Shown: positions 25,083 through 34,467, numbered from the stretch's first letter. The stretch: 64,000 nucleotides of DNA from Candidatus Gastranaerophilales bacterium (GCA_944323335.1 CALUSB010000005.1:1-64000); one strand, 5' to 3'. Notes: a model not told the origin generated them from the sequence alone. Numbers and translations are program-made.

Positions 25083-26180
25083 TTAGCCTTTCAAAAAACT
25101 TTCGATAATTTTTGTCTGTTTTTCCCACTCAATTAAAAACGCATCGTGTCCGCAGCCGCTTTTTAATTCTACAAAAGATACTTCCTTATCTGCCTTAACA
25201 AGAGCTTCCACCATAATTTTTGCCTGTTGTGTCGAAAAGAGCCAATCTGAGGTAAAGGATATTATAAGAAATCTTGAATTCGTGTTTTTAAAAGCGTTTT
25301 CAAGCGAGCCGTATTTTCTTGCAGGGTCGTAGTAGTCAACTGCTTTTGTTATGTAGAGGTAACTGTTTGCATCAAACCTGTCTACAAATATTCTGCCCTG
25401 ATGTTCAAGATAGCTTTCAACCTGAAAATCTACACCAAAGTCAAATGAGGGTTTGTCTTTAAAATCTCTGCCGAATTTATTGTGCATTGCTTCTTCGCAA
25501 AGATAAGTTATGTGCCCCACCATACGTGCTATAGAAAGCCCTTGCTCAGGGTGCTCGCCGTGGTAGTAGTTTCCGTTGTTAAAGTTTTTATCTGATATAA
25601 TGGCGTTTCTGCCAACTGCGTTAAAGGCAATGCCTTGAGCCGTAAGCCTTGGAGTGCAGGCAATGATAATTGTTGATTTAACCATCTGCGGGTAAACAAT
25701 TGACCACTCAAGAGCCTGCATACCGCCCATAGAACCGCCCACAACAATAAGTTTTTTTACCCCGAGATAGTCAATCAGCTCTTTTTGGACTTTTATCATA
25801 TCTCCAACGGTAATTACAGGAAAATCAAGGGCATACTCTTTGCCTGTTTTTGGATTAATTGAAGAAGGGCCTGTTGTACCCTTGCATCCGCCAAGTACGT
25901 TTGAGCAGATTACAAAAAATCTTTTTGTATCAAAAGCTTTGCCGTCTCCTATCATTGTGTCCCACCAGCCGGGCTTTTTATCTTCTTTTGTATGATAATG
26001 AGCGGCATGCGCATCAGCCGTCAGCGCATGGAGAATTAAAATGGCATTGTCTTTATTTTCGTTTAACTCGCCGTATGTTTCATAGGCTACTTGAATATCT
26101 TCAAGCTCTCTTTGACACTCAAGCTTTATTGGTTTATCAAGTTTAAAGTACTTGGTTTCTACAAGAATCTTCTCTTCCAT
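25083..26180 (-). CDS. metX: Homoserine O-acetyltransferase
   Basis: Activates homoserine for methionine synthesis. It is an alpha/beta-hydrolase-fold protein with LHALTADAHAAHYH, the nucleophile elbow VVGGSMGGMQALEW, the catalytic Asp in TSDWLFS and the catalytic His in GCGHDAFLIEW near the C-terminus. I start at ATG 26180 (365 residues): a TACAAT box (26195-26190) lies nine bases upstream, while the further-upstream TTG at 26204 would be upstream of the promoter's -10. Acyl specificity (acetyl or succinyl) cannot be fixed by eye. Confidence 0.92.
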   Translation of the reverse strand: MEEKILVETKYFKLDKPIKLECQRELEDIQVAYETYGELNENKDNAILILHALTADAHAAHYHTKEDKKPGWWDTMIGDGKAFDTKRFFVICSNVLGGCKGTTGPSSINPKTGKEYALDFPVITVGDMIKVQKELIDYLGVKKLIVVGGSMGGMQALEWSIVYPQMVKSTIIIACTPRLTAQGIAFNAVGRNAIISDKNFNNGNYYHGEHPEQGLSIARMVGHITYLCEEAMHNKFGRDFKDKPSFDFGVDFQVESYLEHQGRIFVDRFDANSYLYITKAVDYYDPARKYGSLENAFKNTNSRFLIISFTSDWLFSTQQAKIMVEALVKADKEVSFVELKSGCGHDAFLIEWEKQTKIIESFLKG

Positions 26181-26207
26181 AACATCTGTATTGTAGCATA
26201 TCAAATG

Positions 26208-26231
26208 AAAGTTTACTTTTATGTAAACTTT
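26208..26231. promoter_or_regulatory. 9-bp palindromic repeat in the metX / HD-protein divergent region
   Basis: AAAGTTTAC (26208-26216), six bases, then GTAAACTTT (26223-26231), a perfect inverted repeat just upstream of the metX -10 and between divergent genes. It is a good candidate for a repressor or activator site. No regulator can be named. Confidence 0.5.
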
Positions 26232-26315
26232 AGTATAAATTTTGTAAAAATTCCAAAAGTTTTTCTAAATTGTGCCGATAGTATAAATACAAGACAACAC
26301 ATGTAGGAAATTTTT

Positions 26316-27599
26316 ATGGAAAACTTTAGAAACCATAATGGTGAAGGTGAAGATTCAGGAGTTTCAATTTACTCTCGTTCAATAAATCTTCTTGATGATG
26401 ACCCGTTAGAGGAAATTTTTGCGCTTAATTTAGGTGATTTTTTAACGGAACATTTAATAAATCCTGAACTTGCGCATAAAATCGGTGACAAGGTAAGAGA
26501 TAAAAACGAAAGTTTAAAAGAGCAGTTAAGAGAGCTTGTATCTATTTATTCTATAGACAACACCCTTTCTCTTTTAGGTTTTAAAAATAACGAAGATTAT
26601 GTTATTTATAATTCAATAGCAAAGACAATTAAGCTAATGCTCACCTTGGATGAGTGCAATATATATTTGTGCAACAAAGGTGAAGAGCTTAAACTTCGCG
26701 GCAATTCAAACGATGAAATCAACAAGGAAGTTGAAGATTATATTCTAAAATGTCACACGGATGAGGACGATATCGTATTTGAGCGCGACGGTAAGCAGAT
26801 AAGTGTTTTTCCCATGAAAAACAACTTTGAATGTATAGGCTCAATTGAGATTGTAAGAAGTATCGACAAGCCTCTTGAGGAGCAGTTTGCGCAGTTAATT
26901 AAAATAACCGCGGGGCTTTTTGTAACTTCTTTAGGCTTGCAAAAACTTATTGATGAAGTTAACAGACTTATTTCTCAAAAGGTTGTTTCAACTTCAGAGC
27001 TGCAGAATCTTCGTGCGCAGCTAACGGCGATTATCGGCGATTTGGGCGACCAGCAGCAGGCTTTTGTTGAAAAACTGGCATATGCCGTTGATTGCAAAGG
27101 TAAATACAAAAATAATCACTCAAGAAGAACTGCAGAGCTCTCAAGAGAAATTTGTCATTATCTTGAGTTAAACGAAAAAACAACGGATTTAATATATTAT
27201 GCGGGATTATTGCAAAATATAGGCAAAATCACGCTTAGTGATGATTTGTTCTCCAAAAAAGGCGAACTTACAAAAGAAGAGTGGGAAAAGCTTCAGGAGC
27301 ATCCTAACGCAGGTGTAAGTTTGTTGATGAACATAAACTTTATGTCAGAGGTTGTTCCATACATTCACTATCAGCGTGAACGCTGGAACGGACAAGGTGC
27401 GCCCGAGGGGCTTAACGGTCAGTCTATTCCTTTCGGTTCAAGAATTATAGCAGTAGCTGACGCTTATTGTGCTCTGCTTGAAGACAGACCGCAAAGAAAA
27501 GCACTAAGTAACACCCAAGCTCTTGAAATTCTAAAGAAAGAAAGCGGTATCAAGTGGGACCCGGCTGTTGTGGACGCACTTGTAAAACTAAAAGCTTAA
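26316..27599 (+). CDS. GAF-like plus degenerate HD-GYP domain protein
   Basis: The 427-residue protein has a helical N-terminus, a GAF-like middle (about 85-205), a short coiled linker and a C-terminal domain that aligns with HD-GYP cyclic-di-GMP phosphodiesterases (about 250-427). Retained: NHSRRTAE (His268), EHPNAGVSLL (His329), IPFGSRIIAVADAYCALLEDRP. Changed: the HD pair is Gln300-Asn301 (LLQNIGKI), the HHE motif reads QRE (353-355), and GYP reads GAP (361-363). It is therefore probably not a phosphodiesterase but a sensor or binding protein. TAGGAAA precedes the ATG. A terminator follows. Confidence 0.85.
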   Translation: MENFRNHNGEGEDSGVSIYSRSINLLDDDPLEEIFALNLGDFLTEHLINPELAHKIGDKVRDKNESLKEQLRELVSIYSIDNTLSLLGFKNNEDYVIYNSIAKTIKLMLTLDECNIYLCNKGEELKLRGNSNDEINKEVEDYILKCHTDEDDIVFERDGKQISVFPMKNNFECIGSIEIVRSIDKPLEEQFAQLIKITAGLFVTSLGLQKLIDEVNRLISQKVVSTSELQNLRAQLTAIIGDLGDQQQAFVEKLAYAVDCKGKYKNNHSRRTAELSREICHYLELNEKTTDLIYYAGLLQNIGKITLSDDLFSKKGELTKEEWEKLQEHPNAGVSLLMNINFMSEVVPYIHYQRERWNGQGAPEGLNGQSIPFGSRIIAVADAYCALLEDRPQRKALSNTQALEILKKESGIKWDPAVVDALVKLKA

Positions 27600-27620
27600 G
27601 CATAAGTCAAAAAGTTAGAC

Positions 27621-27650
27621 ACTCCCTTTTAATAAAGAAAGGGAGTTTTC
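27621..27650. terminator. Bidirectional terminator
   Basis: ACTCCCTTT (27621-27629) pairs with AAAGGGAGT (27638-27646), followed by TTTTC. It separates the HD-type gene from the leftward permease gene ending at 27652. Confidence 0.85.
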
Positions 27651-27651
27651 A

Positions 27652-29184
27652 TTATCTTTTAGAATTTTTATTTCTATGGGCGGGATATCCGTACAAAAAG
27701 TAAATTACTATACCTATTAAAATCCATATAGGAAATAGTGCAGAGGATGTTTTTAGAGTTTTTAGAGAATACACAATAAGTCCTCCGCAAAAAACTATTC
27801 CTAAAATCGGAAACAGAGGTACAAAAGGTACTCTAAAAGGTCTTGGGCGGTCGGGGTCTGTTTTTCTTAAGATTAAAACAATAATACATATAACGATAAA
27901 TGATGTGAATGTACCAAAGTTACAAAGCTCTGCCGATATATTTAAGTCCATAAAAACAGAACCTATCATAACTATAAGTCCGCAAATCCAAGTGAGCAGG
28001 TTTGGAGTTCTTGTTTTTTTATTTACGACCCTCATTGAGCGCGGTATAAACTTGTCGCGGCTCATAGCGTAAAGTATTCTTACGGTTCCCAGTTGATAAA
28101 CAAGCAATACCGAGGTTAAACCCGCAATAGCACCTGCTGAAATAAACCCTGCAAACCAGTCTTTGCCCACATGGTGCATAGCGTGCGCTATAGGTGCTTG
28201 TATGTCTATCAGTTTATATGGAACCATTCCTGTTAAAACAAGGGCGACACCTATGTATAAGACCGTACAAATGCAAAGTGTGCCTAAAATGCCTATGGGG
28301 ATGTCCTTTTGCGGGTTTTTTGTTTCCTCTGCGGTTGTTGATATTGCATCAAAACCAATGTAGGCAAAAAATATTAAAAATGCCCCCATAAAGACACCTG
28401 ACATACCGTTTGGCATAAAAGGCGTCCAGTTCTCGGGCTGTACGTAGTGTGCGCCAACGAATATAAAAGTTGAAATTATAAAAAGGTTTATTGCAACCAT
28501 AACACCTGCAAAGCGCGTAGATTCTTTTATTCCTTTAATTAGGATAAATGTTAAAAGAACAACGATAAAAATCGCGGGCAGATTTATTGCAAATGGAATT
28601 TTATCAAAAAGAAAAGGGATTTTATCGTGTATATCAAGACCGTATTTATCGCACATTATGCTGATTGAGCGATAATCGTTTCTAAGCCATATGGGAAAAT
28701 TGGTTACAAATGCCGGTAAAACGTGTTTAAATCCTTTTAAAAACTGTGCAAAATATCCGCTCCAAGCGCTTGCAATCGTGATGTTGCCTATTGCATATTC
28801 TAGCATTAAAATCCAACCTACAACCCAGGCCATAAATTCACCCATTGTAACATAGGTGTAAGTGTAGGCTGAACCTGCAATCGGTATCATAGCTGCAATT
28901 TCAGAATAACAAAGGGCTGAGAATATACTTGCAATGGCAGCTAAAACCATAGAAAGTATTATGGCAGGGCCTGCTCCTGCTCCTTCGGGGCCTCCTACGA
29001 TAGCACTTCCTACAATAGTAAAAATTCCCGTGCCGACAACGGCACCAATACCTAAAATTATTAAATCAAAAGCACCAAGGGTCTTTTTAAGGTCTGATTT
29101 TTTAGCTGTTTCAACTACCTCATCCGTTGATTTTTTTTCAAGGAGGTTGGCAACAAAGCCTTTTACATTTATGTTATTTTTCAT
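27652..29184 (-). CDS. APC-family amino acid permease (copy B)
   Basis: A 12-helix cationic amino acid/CAT-type transporter of the APC superfamily. TLGAFDLIILGIGAVVGTGIFTIVG is the usual first helix; SALCYSEIAAMIPIAGSAYTYTY and GFDAISTTAEETKNPQKDIPIGI are family signatures. The neighbour at 29174-30745 is a close paralogue through its whole length. The ATG at 29184 overlaps the upstream gene by 11 bases. A TTG further upstream (29223) lies deeper in that gene, with no ribosome site. Substrate is not predictable beyond amino acids. Confidence 0.9.
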   Translation of the reverse strand: MKNNINVKGFVANLLEKKSTDEVVETAKKSDLKKTLGAFDLIILGIGAVVGTGIFTIVGSAIVGGPEGAGAGPAIILSMVLAAIASIFSALCYSEIAAMIPIAGSAYTYTYVTMGEFMAWVVGWILMLEYAIGNITIASAWSGYFAQFLKGFKHVLPAFVTNFPIWLRNDYRSISIMCDKYGLDIHDKIPFLFDKIPFAINLPAIFIVVLLTFILIKGIKESTRFAGVMVAINLFIISTFIFVGAHYVQPENWTPFMPNGMSGVFMGAFLIFFAYIGFDAISTTAEETKNPQKDIPIGILGTLCICTVLYIGVALVLTGMVPYKLIDIQAPIAHAMHHVGKDWFAGFISAGAIAGLTSVLLVYQLGTVRILYAMSRDKFIPRSMRVVNKKTRTPNLLTWICGLIVMIGSVFMDLNISAELCNFGTFTSFIVICIIVLILRKTDPDRPRPFRVPFVPLFPILGIVFCGGLIVYSLKTLKTSSALFPIWILIGIVIYFLYGYPAHRNKNSKR

Positions 29185-30745
29185 CTTTTTCAATTTTTCT
29201 TTGCTTTTTGTATCCGTAGCCAAAATATATTAATACTCCCAAAGCAAGCCATAAGGGAAATAAAAACCTTGATGTGGTTAAAAACTGCATTGAATAAATC
29301 ATCAGACCGCCGCAGCAAATTACTCCGAGCATAGGGAAAAACGGACAAAACGGAACTCTAAAGGGTCTTTTTCTGTTTGGGTCGGTTTTTCTTAATATAA
29401 TAACTGCAATGCATACAATTATAAACGATGTAAATGTGCCGAAGTTACAGAGTTCTGCTGCAGTTGAAATGTTTAAAAACATTGAACCCAGCATACATAT
29501 AATTGCAACAAGAACTGTTATTATGTGCGGAGTTTTAAATTTTTCATGTACCGTTTTTAAAATCGGAGGCAGATAATTGTCGCGGCTCATAGCGTAGAGT
29601 ATTCTTGTTCCTGCTAACATAAGCACTAAAAGAACAGAAGTTAAACCGGTCAGAGCACCAAGAGATATTAAGCCTGCAACCCAGTCTTGACCAACCGCTC
29701 TCATAGCGTGCGCTATAGGTGCGTGAGTATCAATTTGACCAATAGGAACCATACCTGTTAAAACAAGTCCGACCAATACGTAAACAATTGTGCAGGTTGC
29801 AAGAGAACCTATAATACCTATAGGCAAGTTCTTTTGAGGGTTTTTTGTTTCCTCTGCGGCAGTAGCTATTGCATCAAAGCCAATGTATGCAAAGAAAATT
29901 ATAAAAGCGCCCATAAATATTCCCTCAAATCCGTTAGGTGCAAAAGGCACCCAGTTTTGAGGTTTTACATAAAACATTCCCGTAAATACAAAAAGGGCTA
30001 TAACGGCAAGTTTTATTATAACCATAATACCTGCCATATTTGTTGATTCTTTTATGCCTTTTACAAGAATTGCCGCCATAAAAACAGTTACTAAAACAGC
30101 AGGCAGATTTATTGATATGGGTATACCCGCAATTGTCGGTATAACGGTAGTCGGGTCTATGCCTTGTTTTGTGAGTGTTGAAACTGCACTTGAGTAGTCA
30201 TTTATAAGCCAAACGGGCGGATTTGTTATAAATGACGGCAAGAAAGGAAAACCTTTTAAAAACTGTATTAAATATCCGCTCCAAGCGCTTGCAACTGCAA
30301 TGTAGCCTACAAGATATTCAAGCATTAGTACCCAGCCTACAATCCAAGCTAAAAACTCACCCATAGTAGCGTAGGTGTAAAGATAAGCAGAGCCTGCAAC
30401 AGGAATCATAGAGGCAAATTCACTGTAGCACATTGCAGAAAATACACATGCAAGAGAGGCTAAAATCATAGACACAACTAACGCCGGCCCTGCTCCTGCG
30501 CTCTCAGGCGAACCTGCTGCTGCAATACCTACAACGGTAAAAATTCCTGAGCCTATTATAGCGCCAACACCAAGTATAATAAGGTCAAATGCGCCAAGGG
30601 TTTTTTGCAAACCGCCTTTATTTGCGCCCTCTATCATTTCATCGGGGTTTTTGGTCTTAAAAAGGTTTTTTACAAAGCCGCCTATTTTTCCGACCTCAAG
30701 TTTTTCTTCGCACAAATCGTGCAAGTCGTTGTTAATCTCTCTCAT
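29174..30745 (-). CDS. APC-family amino acid permease (copy A)
   Basis: A 523-residue transporter with the same layout and signature segments as the downstream copy (TLGAFDLIILGVGAIIGSGIF, AGSAYLYTYATMGEFLAW, AATAAEETKNPQK-type loop, here AIATAAEETKNPQKN). The two are a tandem duplication that has diverged. It starts 19 bp after glyQ on the same strand, so glyQ and both permeases probably form one transcript. The pairing suggests amino acid supply, but no regulatory element such as a T-box is visible upstream of glyQ. Confidence 0.9.
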   Translation of the reverse strand: MREINNDLHDLCEEKLEVGKIGGFVKNLFKTKNPDEMIEGANKGGLQKTLGAFDLIILGVGAIIGSGIFTVVGIAAAGSPESAGAGPALVVSMILASLACVFSAMCYSEFASMIPVAGSAYLYTYATMGEFLAWIVGWVLMLEYLVGYIAVASAWSGYLIQFLKGFPFLPSFITNPPVWLINDYSSAVSTLTKQGIDPTTVIPTIAGIPISINLPAVLVTVFMAAILVKGIKESTNMAGIMVIIKLAVIALFVFTGMFYVKPQNWVPFAPNGFEGIFMGAFIIFFAYIGFDAIATAAEETKNPQKNLPIGIIGSLATCTIVYVLVGLVLTGMVPIGQIDTHAPIAHAMRAVGQDWVAGLISLGALTGLTSVLLVLMLAGTRILYAMSRDNYLPPILKTVHEKFKTPHIITVLVAIICMLGSMFLNISTAAELCNFGTFTSFIIVCIAVIILRKTDPNRKRPFRVPFCPFFPMLGVICCGGLMIYSMQFLTTSRFLFPLWLALGVLIYFGYGYKKQRKIEKDEK

Positions 30746-30764
30746 GCTAAAAGATTTTTCCTAT

Positions 30765-31640
30765 CTACTTTTTAAGTAAAGGAAAACCAAGGCTCTCCCT
30801 TTGTTGTACATACAATTTGGCAACTGCTGCTGCCATGGTTCTTACTCGATTAATGTAATTTACTCTCTCGTCTTTGCTTATAACACCCCTTGCATCAAGG
30901 AGGTTAAATGTGTGGGAGCATTTTAGTACCCAGTCATATGCAGGAAGTACTATACCTGCTTCAAGCGAAGAAAAGGCTTCAGCTTCGCACAGGTCAAACA
31001 TTTTGAATAATCTCTCGGGGGTTGAGTATTCAAAATTATACTTAGACTGCTCAATTTCATTTTGCAAATAAATATCGCCGTACTTAAGGTTATTATTCCA
31101 CATAACATCATACACGGAGTTTACATTTTGCAGATACATTGCTATACGCTCTAAGCCGTAGGTAATTTCAAGCGCTACAGGTTTAACCTCTAAACCGCCA
31201 ACTTGCTGAAAATAAGTAAATTGAGTAATTTCCATACCGTCAAGCCAAACTTCCCAGCCTACACCAGCTGCACCTAAAGTGGGGCTTTCCCAGTTATCTT
31301 CAACAAATCTTACATCGTGTTTAGATAAGTCAATTCCAATTGCTTCAAGAGATTTTAAATAGATATCCTGAGCGTTATCGGGTGAGGGTTTAAGTATTAC
31401 CTGATATTGAAAATAATGTCCAAGGCGGTTGGGGTTTTCGCCGTATCTGGCATCTGTCGGACGTCTGCAAGGTTCAATCATAGCAACACTGTACGGTTCA
31501 GGCCCCAGTGACCTTAAAAAAGTTGCAGGATTCATCGTGGATGCGCCTTTTTCAATGTCATAGGGCTGTTGAATAATACATCCGCAGTCTGACCAATATT
31601 TGGATAAATTTAATACAAGTTCTTGAAAAGTTATTGTCAT
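30765..31640 (-). CDS. glyQ: Glycyl-tRNA synthetase alpha subunit
   Basis: The catalytic subunit of the bacterial alpha2beta2 glycyl-tRNA synthetase. 291 residues, with the strongly conserved [60 protein letters not shown] and FTYFQQVGG segments. The beta-subunit gene glyS is usually next to glyQ but is not in this window; separation of the two is also seen in cyanobacteria. No Shine-Dalgarno precedes the ATG, and the promoter is directly upstream. Confidence 0.97.
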   Translation of the reverse strand: MTITFQELVLNLSKYWSDCGCIIQQPYDIEKGASTMNPATFLRSLGPEPYSVAMIEPCRRPTDARYGENPNRLGHYFQYQVILKPSPDNAQDIYLKSLEAIGIDLSKHDVRFVEDNWESPTLGAAGVGWEVWLDGMEITQFTYFQQVGGLEVKPVALEITYGLERIAMYLQNVNSVYDVMWNNNLKYGDIYLQNEIEQSKYNFEYSTPERLFKMFDLCEAEAFSSLEAGIVLPAYDWVLKCSHTFNLLDARGVISKDERVNYINRVRTMAAAVAKLYVQQRESLGFPLLKK

Positions 31641-31676
31641 AATTTAGATTTTATTACAAGGGTAAAATTTACGCAA
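31641..31676 (-). promoter_or_regulatory. glyQ promoter, predicted leaderless start
   Basis: Minus strand: TTGCGT (31676-31671), 17 bp, TAAAAT (31653-31648), seven bases, ATG at 31640. Confidence 0.6.
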
Positions 31677-31696
31677 ATAAAAAATACATAAAGATA

Positions 31697-31733
31697 TTGA
31701 TGTGTGCAGTTTTTAAAATGTTATAATTTTGAA
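31697..31733 (+). promoter_or_regulatory. Promoter of the acyltransferase gene, predicted leaderless start
   Basis: TTGATG (31697-31702), 19 bp, TATAAT (31722-31727), six bases, ATG at 31734. The spacer is longer than ideal. Confidence 0.5.
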
Positions 31734-32399
31734 ATGGAAAATATGTTAAATACCGTTGTTAAAGGCGAAAACAACAATATATTTTTAATCAAAGAAGGTA
31801 TTAGAATTCCTTACAGTACCCTTGAGGGTTTATATATTGATATAAAGGGAAATAATAATACGGTAGAAATTGAACTGCCCTCAAATTTTAAATCAACACA
31901 TATCACTATAGCAGGTGATAATAATTTTATCTCAATAGCAAAAACAGGTCACAGGTACATAAGAAAAACAACATTCGGCTTATCAAACGGCGGAAAAATA
32001 ACAGTGGGTACGGGGCTTTCTGTCTATAGAGACTTAAATGTTGTTGCAAAAAATACAAAATCTGTTCATATAGGTAATGAATGCATGATAGCAAGGGAAG
32101 TTGTCATAAGAAATGATGACGCCCATGTTATGTTTGACAAAAATACGGGTGAGTTAATAAATCCTCCTGATGATATTTATATCGGAAACAATGTCTGGAT
32201 TGCTATGCGCTCGCTCATTCTAAAAGGTGCAAAAATTTCAGACGGTTCCGTTGTGGGTGCTATGTCTTTGGTAAATAAAAAATTTGAAGAAGAAAATATT
32301 GTACTTGCAGGTGTTCCCGCAAGAAAGATAAGGGGTAATGTATCTTGGAAAAGAATGGATTATAATGATTATTTGAATCTAAATCCTGATATTCAATAA
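31734..32399 (+). CDS. Left-handed beta-helix (hexapeptide) acyltransferase
   Basis: The 221-residue protein has hexapeptide-repeat character (VHIGNECMIAREVVIRND, DIYIGNNVWIAMRSLILKGAKISDGSVVGAMSLV split over rungs) and the classic final GVPARKIRGN turn of the maltose/serine/virginiamycin-type acetyltransferases. It probably acetylates a sugar of a surface polysaccharide. I chose ATG 31734, six bases after TATAAT; ATG 31743 is also possible. The GTG at 31704 lies inside the promoter. It is divergent from glyQ and followed by a shared terminator. Confidence 0.88.
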   Translation: MENMLNTVVKGENNNIFLIKEGIRIPYSTLEGLYIDIKGNNNTVEIELPSNFKSTHITIAGDNNFISIAKTGHRYIRKTTFGLSNGGKITVGTGLSVYRDLNVVAKNTKSVHIGNECMIAREVVIRNDDAHVMFDKNTGELINPPDDIYIGNNVWIAMRSLILKGAKISDGSVVGAMSLVNKKFEEENIVLAGVPARKIRGNVSWKRMDYNDYLNLNPDIQ

Positions 32400-32431
32400 A
32401 TAAGCCCTCTGGTGTGAGGGCTTATTGTTAA
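32399..32431. terminator. Bidirectional terminator between acyltransferase gene and aroF
   Basis: AATAAGCCCTC (32399-32409) pairs perfectly with GAGGGCTTATT (32416-32426). It overlaps both genes' 3' ends. Confidence 0.85.
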
Positions 32432-33462
32432 AAGTTTTTGTTATCGTAGTCAATTCTTCCGATTAACTTATTTAATTTTTTAGAGACTTCTCTAAACTGT
32501 TCGATACTCAAGCTTTGAGCACCGTCAGATGAAGCATGGTCGGGGTCGTGGTGAACTTCTATCATAAGACCGTGTGCTCCGGCTATTAGCGCTGCTTTGC
32601 CCATAGGTTCTATTAAGTAGCGTTTACCTGTACCATGAGATGGGTCAACAATTATCGGCAAGTGCGAGTATTTTCTTATAATAGGAACCGCTGCGATATC
32701 AAGAGTATTTCTTGTATAGTCATTATCTATACCCTTAATACCTCTTTCGCATAAAATTACGTTTGGATTACCGTTATAAACAACATACTCTGCTGCAAGC
32801 AAAAATTCTCTTATAGTCGCTGCAGCACCTCTTTTAATCATAACGGGTTTGTCTATTTTACCCAGTGCTTTTAACATTTTGAAGTTTTGCATATTTCTTG
32901 CACCAACTTGCAAAATATCGGCGTATTTTGATACAAGAGGAATATCCATGGTATCCATAATTTCTGTTACAACAAGAAGTCCTGTTTCTTTTCTTGCTTG
33001 GGCAAGGTATTCTAAGCCTTTTTCTTCTAAACCTTGAAAGTCATAGGGTGAAGTTCTGGGTTTAAAAGCACCGCCTCTTAAAAATTGGCAACCCATCTCT
33101 TTTGCAGCTTTTGCAACTTTAAGAAGTCCATCGTAGTCCTTTTCAACGCTGCAGGGGCCAACCATTAATACAGGGCGCTCAAGTCCGCCGATTTTTACTC
33201 CGTTTTTAAAAGTTATAACGGTGTCTTCTTCTTTTGTGCTTCTTGAAACAAGTTTATAAGGTTCTTGAACTAATTTTACTTCATGAACGCCTTCAATTGA
33301 ATTGATATTTGACTGGCTGAGTTTTGTTTTATCCCCTAAAACCGCAACGACAGTCAGATGCTCACCCCTGTTAATATTAACTCTTAAACCTTTTGACTGG
33401 ATATAGTCGACAACCTTATTAATTTGTGCTTCGGTTGCCTTTGGTTCCATAATGACAATCAT
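32428..33462 (-). CDS. aroF: 3-deoxy-7-phosphoheptulonate synthase (type I-beta)
   Basis: First enzyme of the shikimate pathway, joining phosphoenolpyruvate and erythrose-4-phosphate. The 344-residue protein has an N-terminal ferredoxin-like regulatory domain (about 1-70) as in Thermotoga-type enzymes. The barrel follows with VLMVGPCSVE, FLRGGAFKPRTSPYDFQG, GARNMQNF, KRGAAATIREFLLAAEY, CERGIKG, DPSHGTGKR and EVHHDPDHASSDGAQSL. GGAG about nine bases before the ATG supports the start. The downstream steps aroB, aroK and aroC lie at 49-52 kb. Confidence 0.95.
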   Translation of the reverse strand: MIVIMEPKATEAQINKVVDYIQSKGLRVNINRGEHLTVVAVLGDKTKLSQSNINSIEGVHEVKLVQEPYKLVSRSTKEEDTVITFKNGVKIGGLERPVLMVGPCSVEKDYDGLLKVAKAAKEMGCQFLRGGAFKPRTSPYDFQGLEEKGLEYLAQARKETGLLVVTEIMDTMDIPLVSKYADILQVGARNMQNFKMLKALGKIDKPVMIKRGAAATIREFLLAAEYVVYNGNPNVILCERGIKGIDNDYTRNTLDIAAVPIIRKYSHLPIIVDPSHGTGKRYLIEPMGKAALIAGAHGLMIEVHHDPDHASSDGAQSLSIEQFREVSKKLNKLIGRIDYDNKNF

Positions 33463-33500
33463 GTTTATACTCCAACTTAATGCTATTACTGAAAAATATT

Positions 33501-33539
33501 AAAGCACAAAAACCTCATTTTGGTGAATTTTTGTGCTTT
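33501..33539 (-). terminator. Terminator of the 35.3-33.6 kb leftward operon
   Basis: AAAGCACAAAAA (33501-33512) pairs perfectly with TTTTTGTGCTTT (33528-33539). Read leftward it is followed by AATATTTTT. It lies between the end of the membrane-protein operon and the aroF start. Confidence 0.7.
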
Positions 33540-33564
33540 AAATGTTTATAAAACTTAGTATTTA

Positions 33565-34467
33565 TTAATCTTTGTCGTCGTCTTTTTCATCGTCATCGTC
33601 GTCTTTGTCATTGTCGACTTTTGTTTTTACCTCATCGTCTTCTTTTTCTGTTGCAGGGGTATTTTGTGTATTTTCTGAGGGCTTATTGTTTTCGGTTTTG
33701 TCTTCCTTATTTTCTTCTTTGGGTTTGGCTCTGCCTGTCTTTTCTTTTATTATTTCAACTATTTTACCTGCAACAGGAACCATAAGGACGGTTACAAGGA
33801 ATCTTACGGTGAAAGAGAATATAGTTAGTGATTTTGCTTTTTCTACTCGTTTTGTGTAATCCCTAAGACCTTTTCTAAATTCTTTTGAATTAAGGATATC
33901 TTTGCCAAGTTCCTTAATGCCGTCTTCACCTTTTTCTAAGACTTCGGGTGCTTTTTTTATTACTTCATCAAGAACTTGTTTACCTTTTTCCTGATAAAAT
34001 GCACCCTTTACTCTGTCTAGGAAAACATCGCTTCCTTTGTCAATAAGCGCTGCCATTGTAGAAGATACCGCCGTTACTGTTATGTTATTAACCATAAGCG
34101 GCATTTTACGTTCTTCGGGAATTTTTTCTGATTTTCTTGTGTTATTTACATAAAAGAAAGTTATTGCAAATGAAGCTAAGTCTGCCATTCTGGCTGACGG
34201 TTTTTTGAAGTGATTAAGTGCCTCTACGCATTTTTTGGAAAAAGTTGTATTTGTTGCTGACCCGATAACATGGCCTATTCCATCTGTTATTTTGTCATAA
34301 ACTTTACCCATTTCTTTTGCGTCTTTGCCGGCTTTTGGAAGAACATCCGAAAAAGATTCCTTAATGGATGAATTTATTACATCCATTACCTTTTGAGAGT
34401 ATTTTGACTCCATACCATTAAAGTTTGTTGAATTCTTTTTGTATTGACTTACGGGAGTTATTCTCAT
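33565..34467 (-). CDS. Hypothetical membrane protein with NFNG motif and acidic tail
   Basis: 300 residues with NFNG at residues 15-18, probable membrane segments near 95-115, 128-145 and 215-238, and a C-terminal 60 residues almost wholly Glu, Asp, Lys and Asn, ending in runs of Asp. No known domain. The gene overlaps the upstream gene as ATGA, and GGGGGAGG precedes the start, so the two are coupled. Shared architecture with its partner and with the 7728-9077 protein suggests one lineage-specific family. Confidence 0.78.
   Translation of the reverse strand: MRITPVSQYKKNSTNFNGMESKYSQKVMDVINSSIKESFSDVLPKAGKDAKEMGKVYDKITDGIGHVIGSATNTTFSKKCVEALNHFKKPSARMADLASFAITFFYVNNTRKSEKIPEERKMPLMVNNITVTAVSSTMAALIDKGSDVFLDRVKGAFYQEKGKQVLDEVIKKAPEVLEKGEDGIKELGKDILNSKEFRKGLRDYTKRVEKAKSLTIFSFTVRFLVTVLMVPVAGKIVEIIKEKTGRAKPKEENKEDKTENNKPSENTQNTPATEKEDDEVKTKVDNDKDDDDDEKDDDKD

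Noticed and set aside
31641-31700. T-box riboswitch upstream of glyQ
   Set aside because: The promoter sits directly at the start codon, so there is no leader RNA that could hold one.
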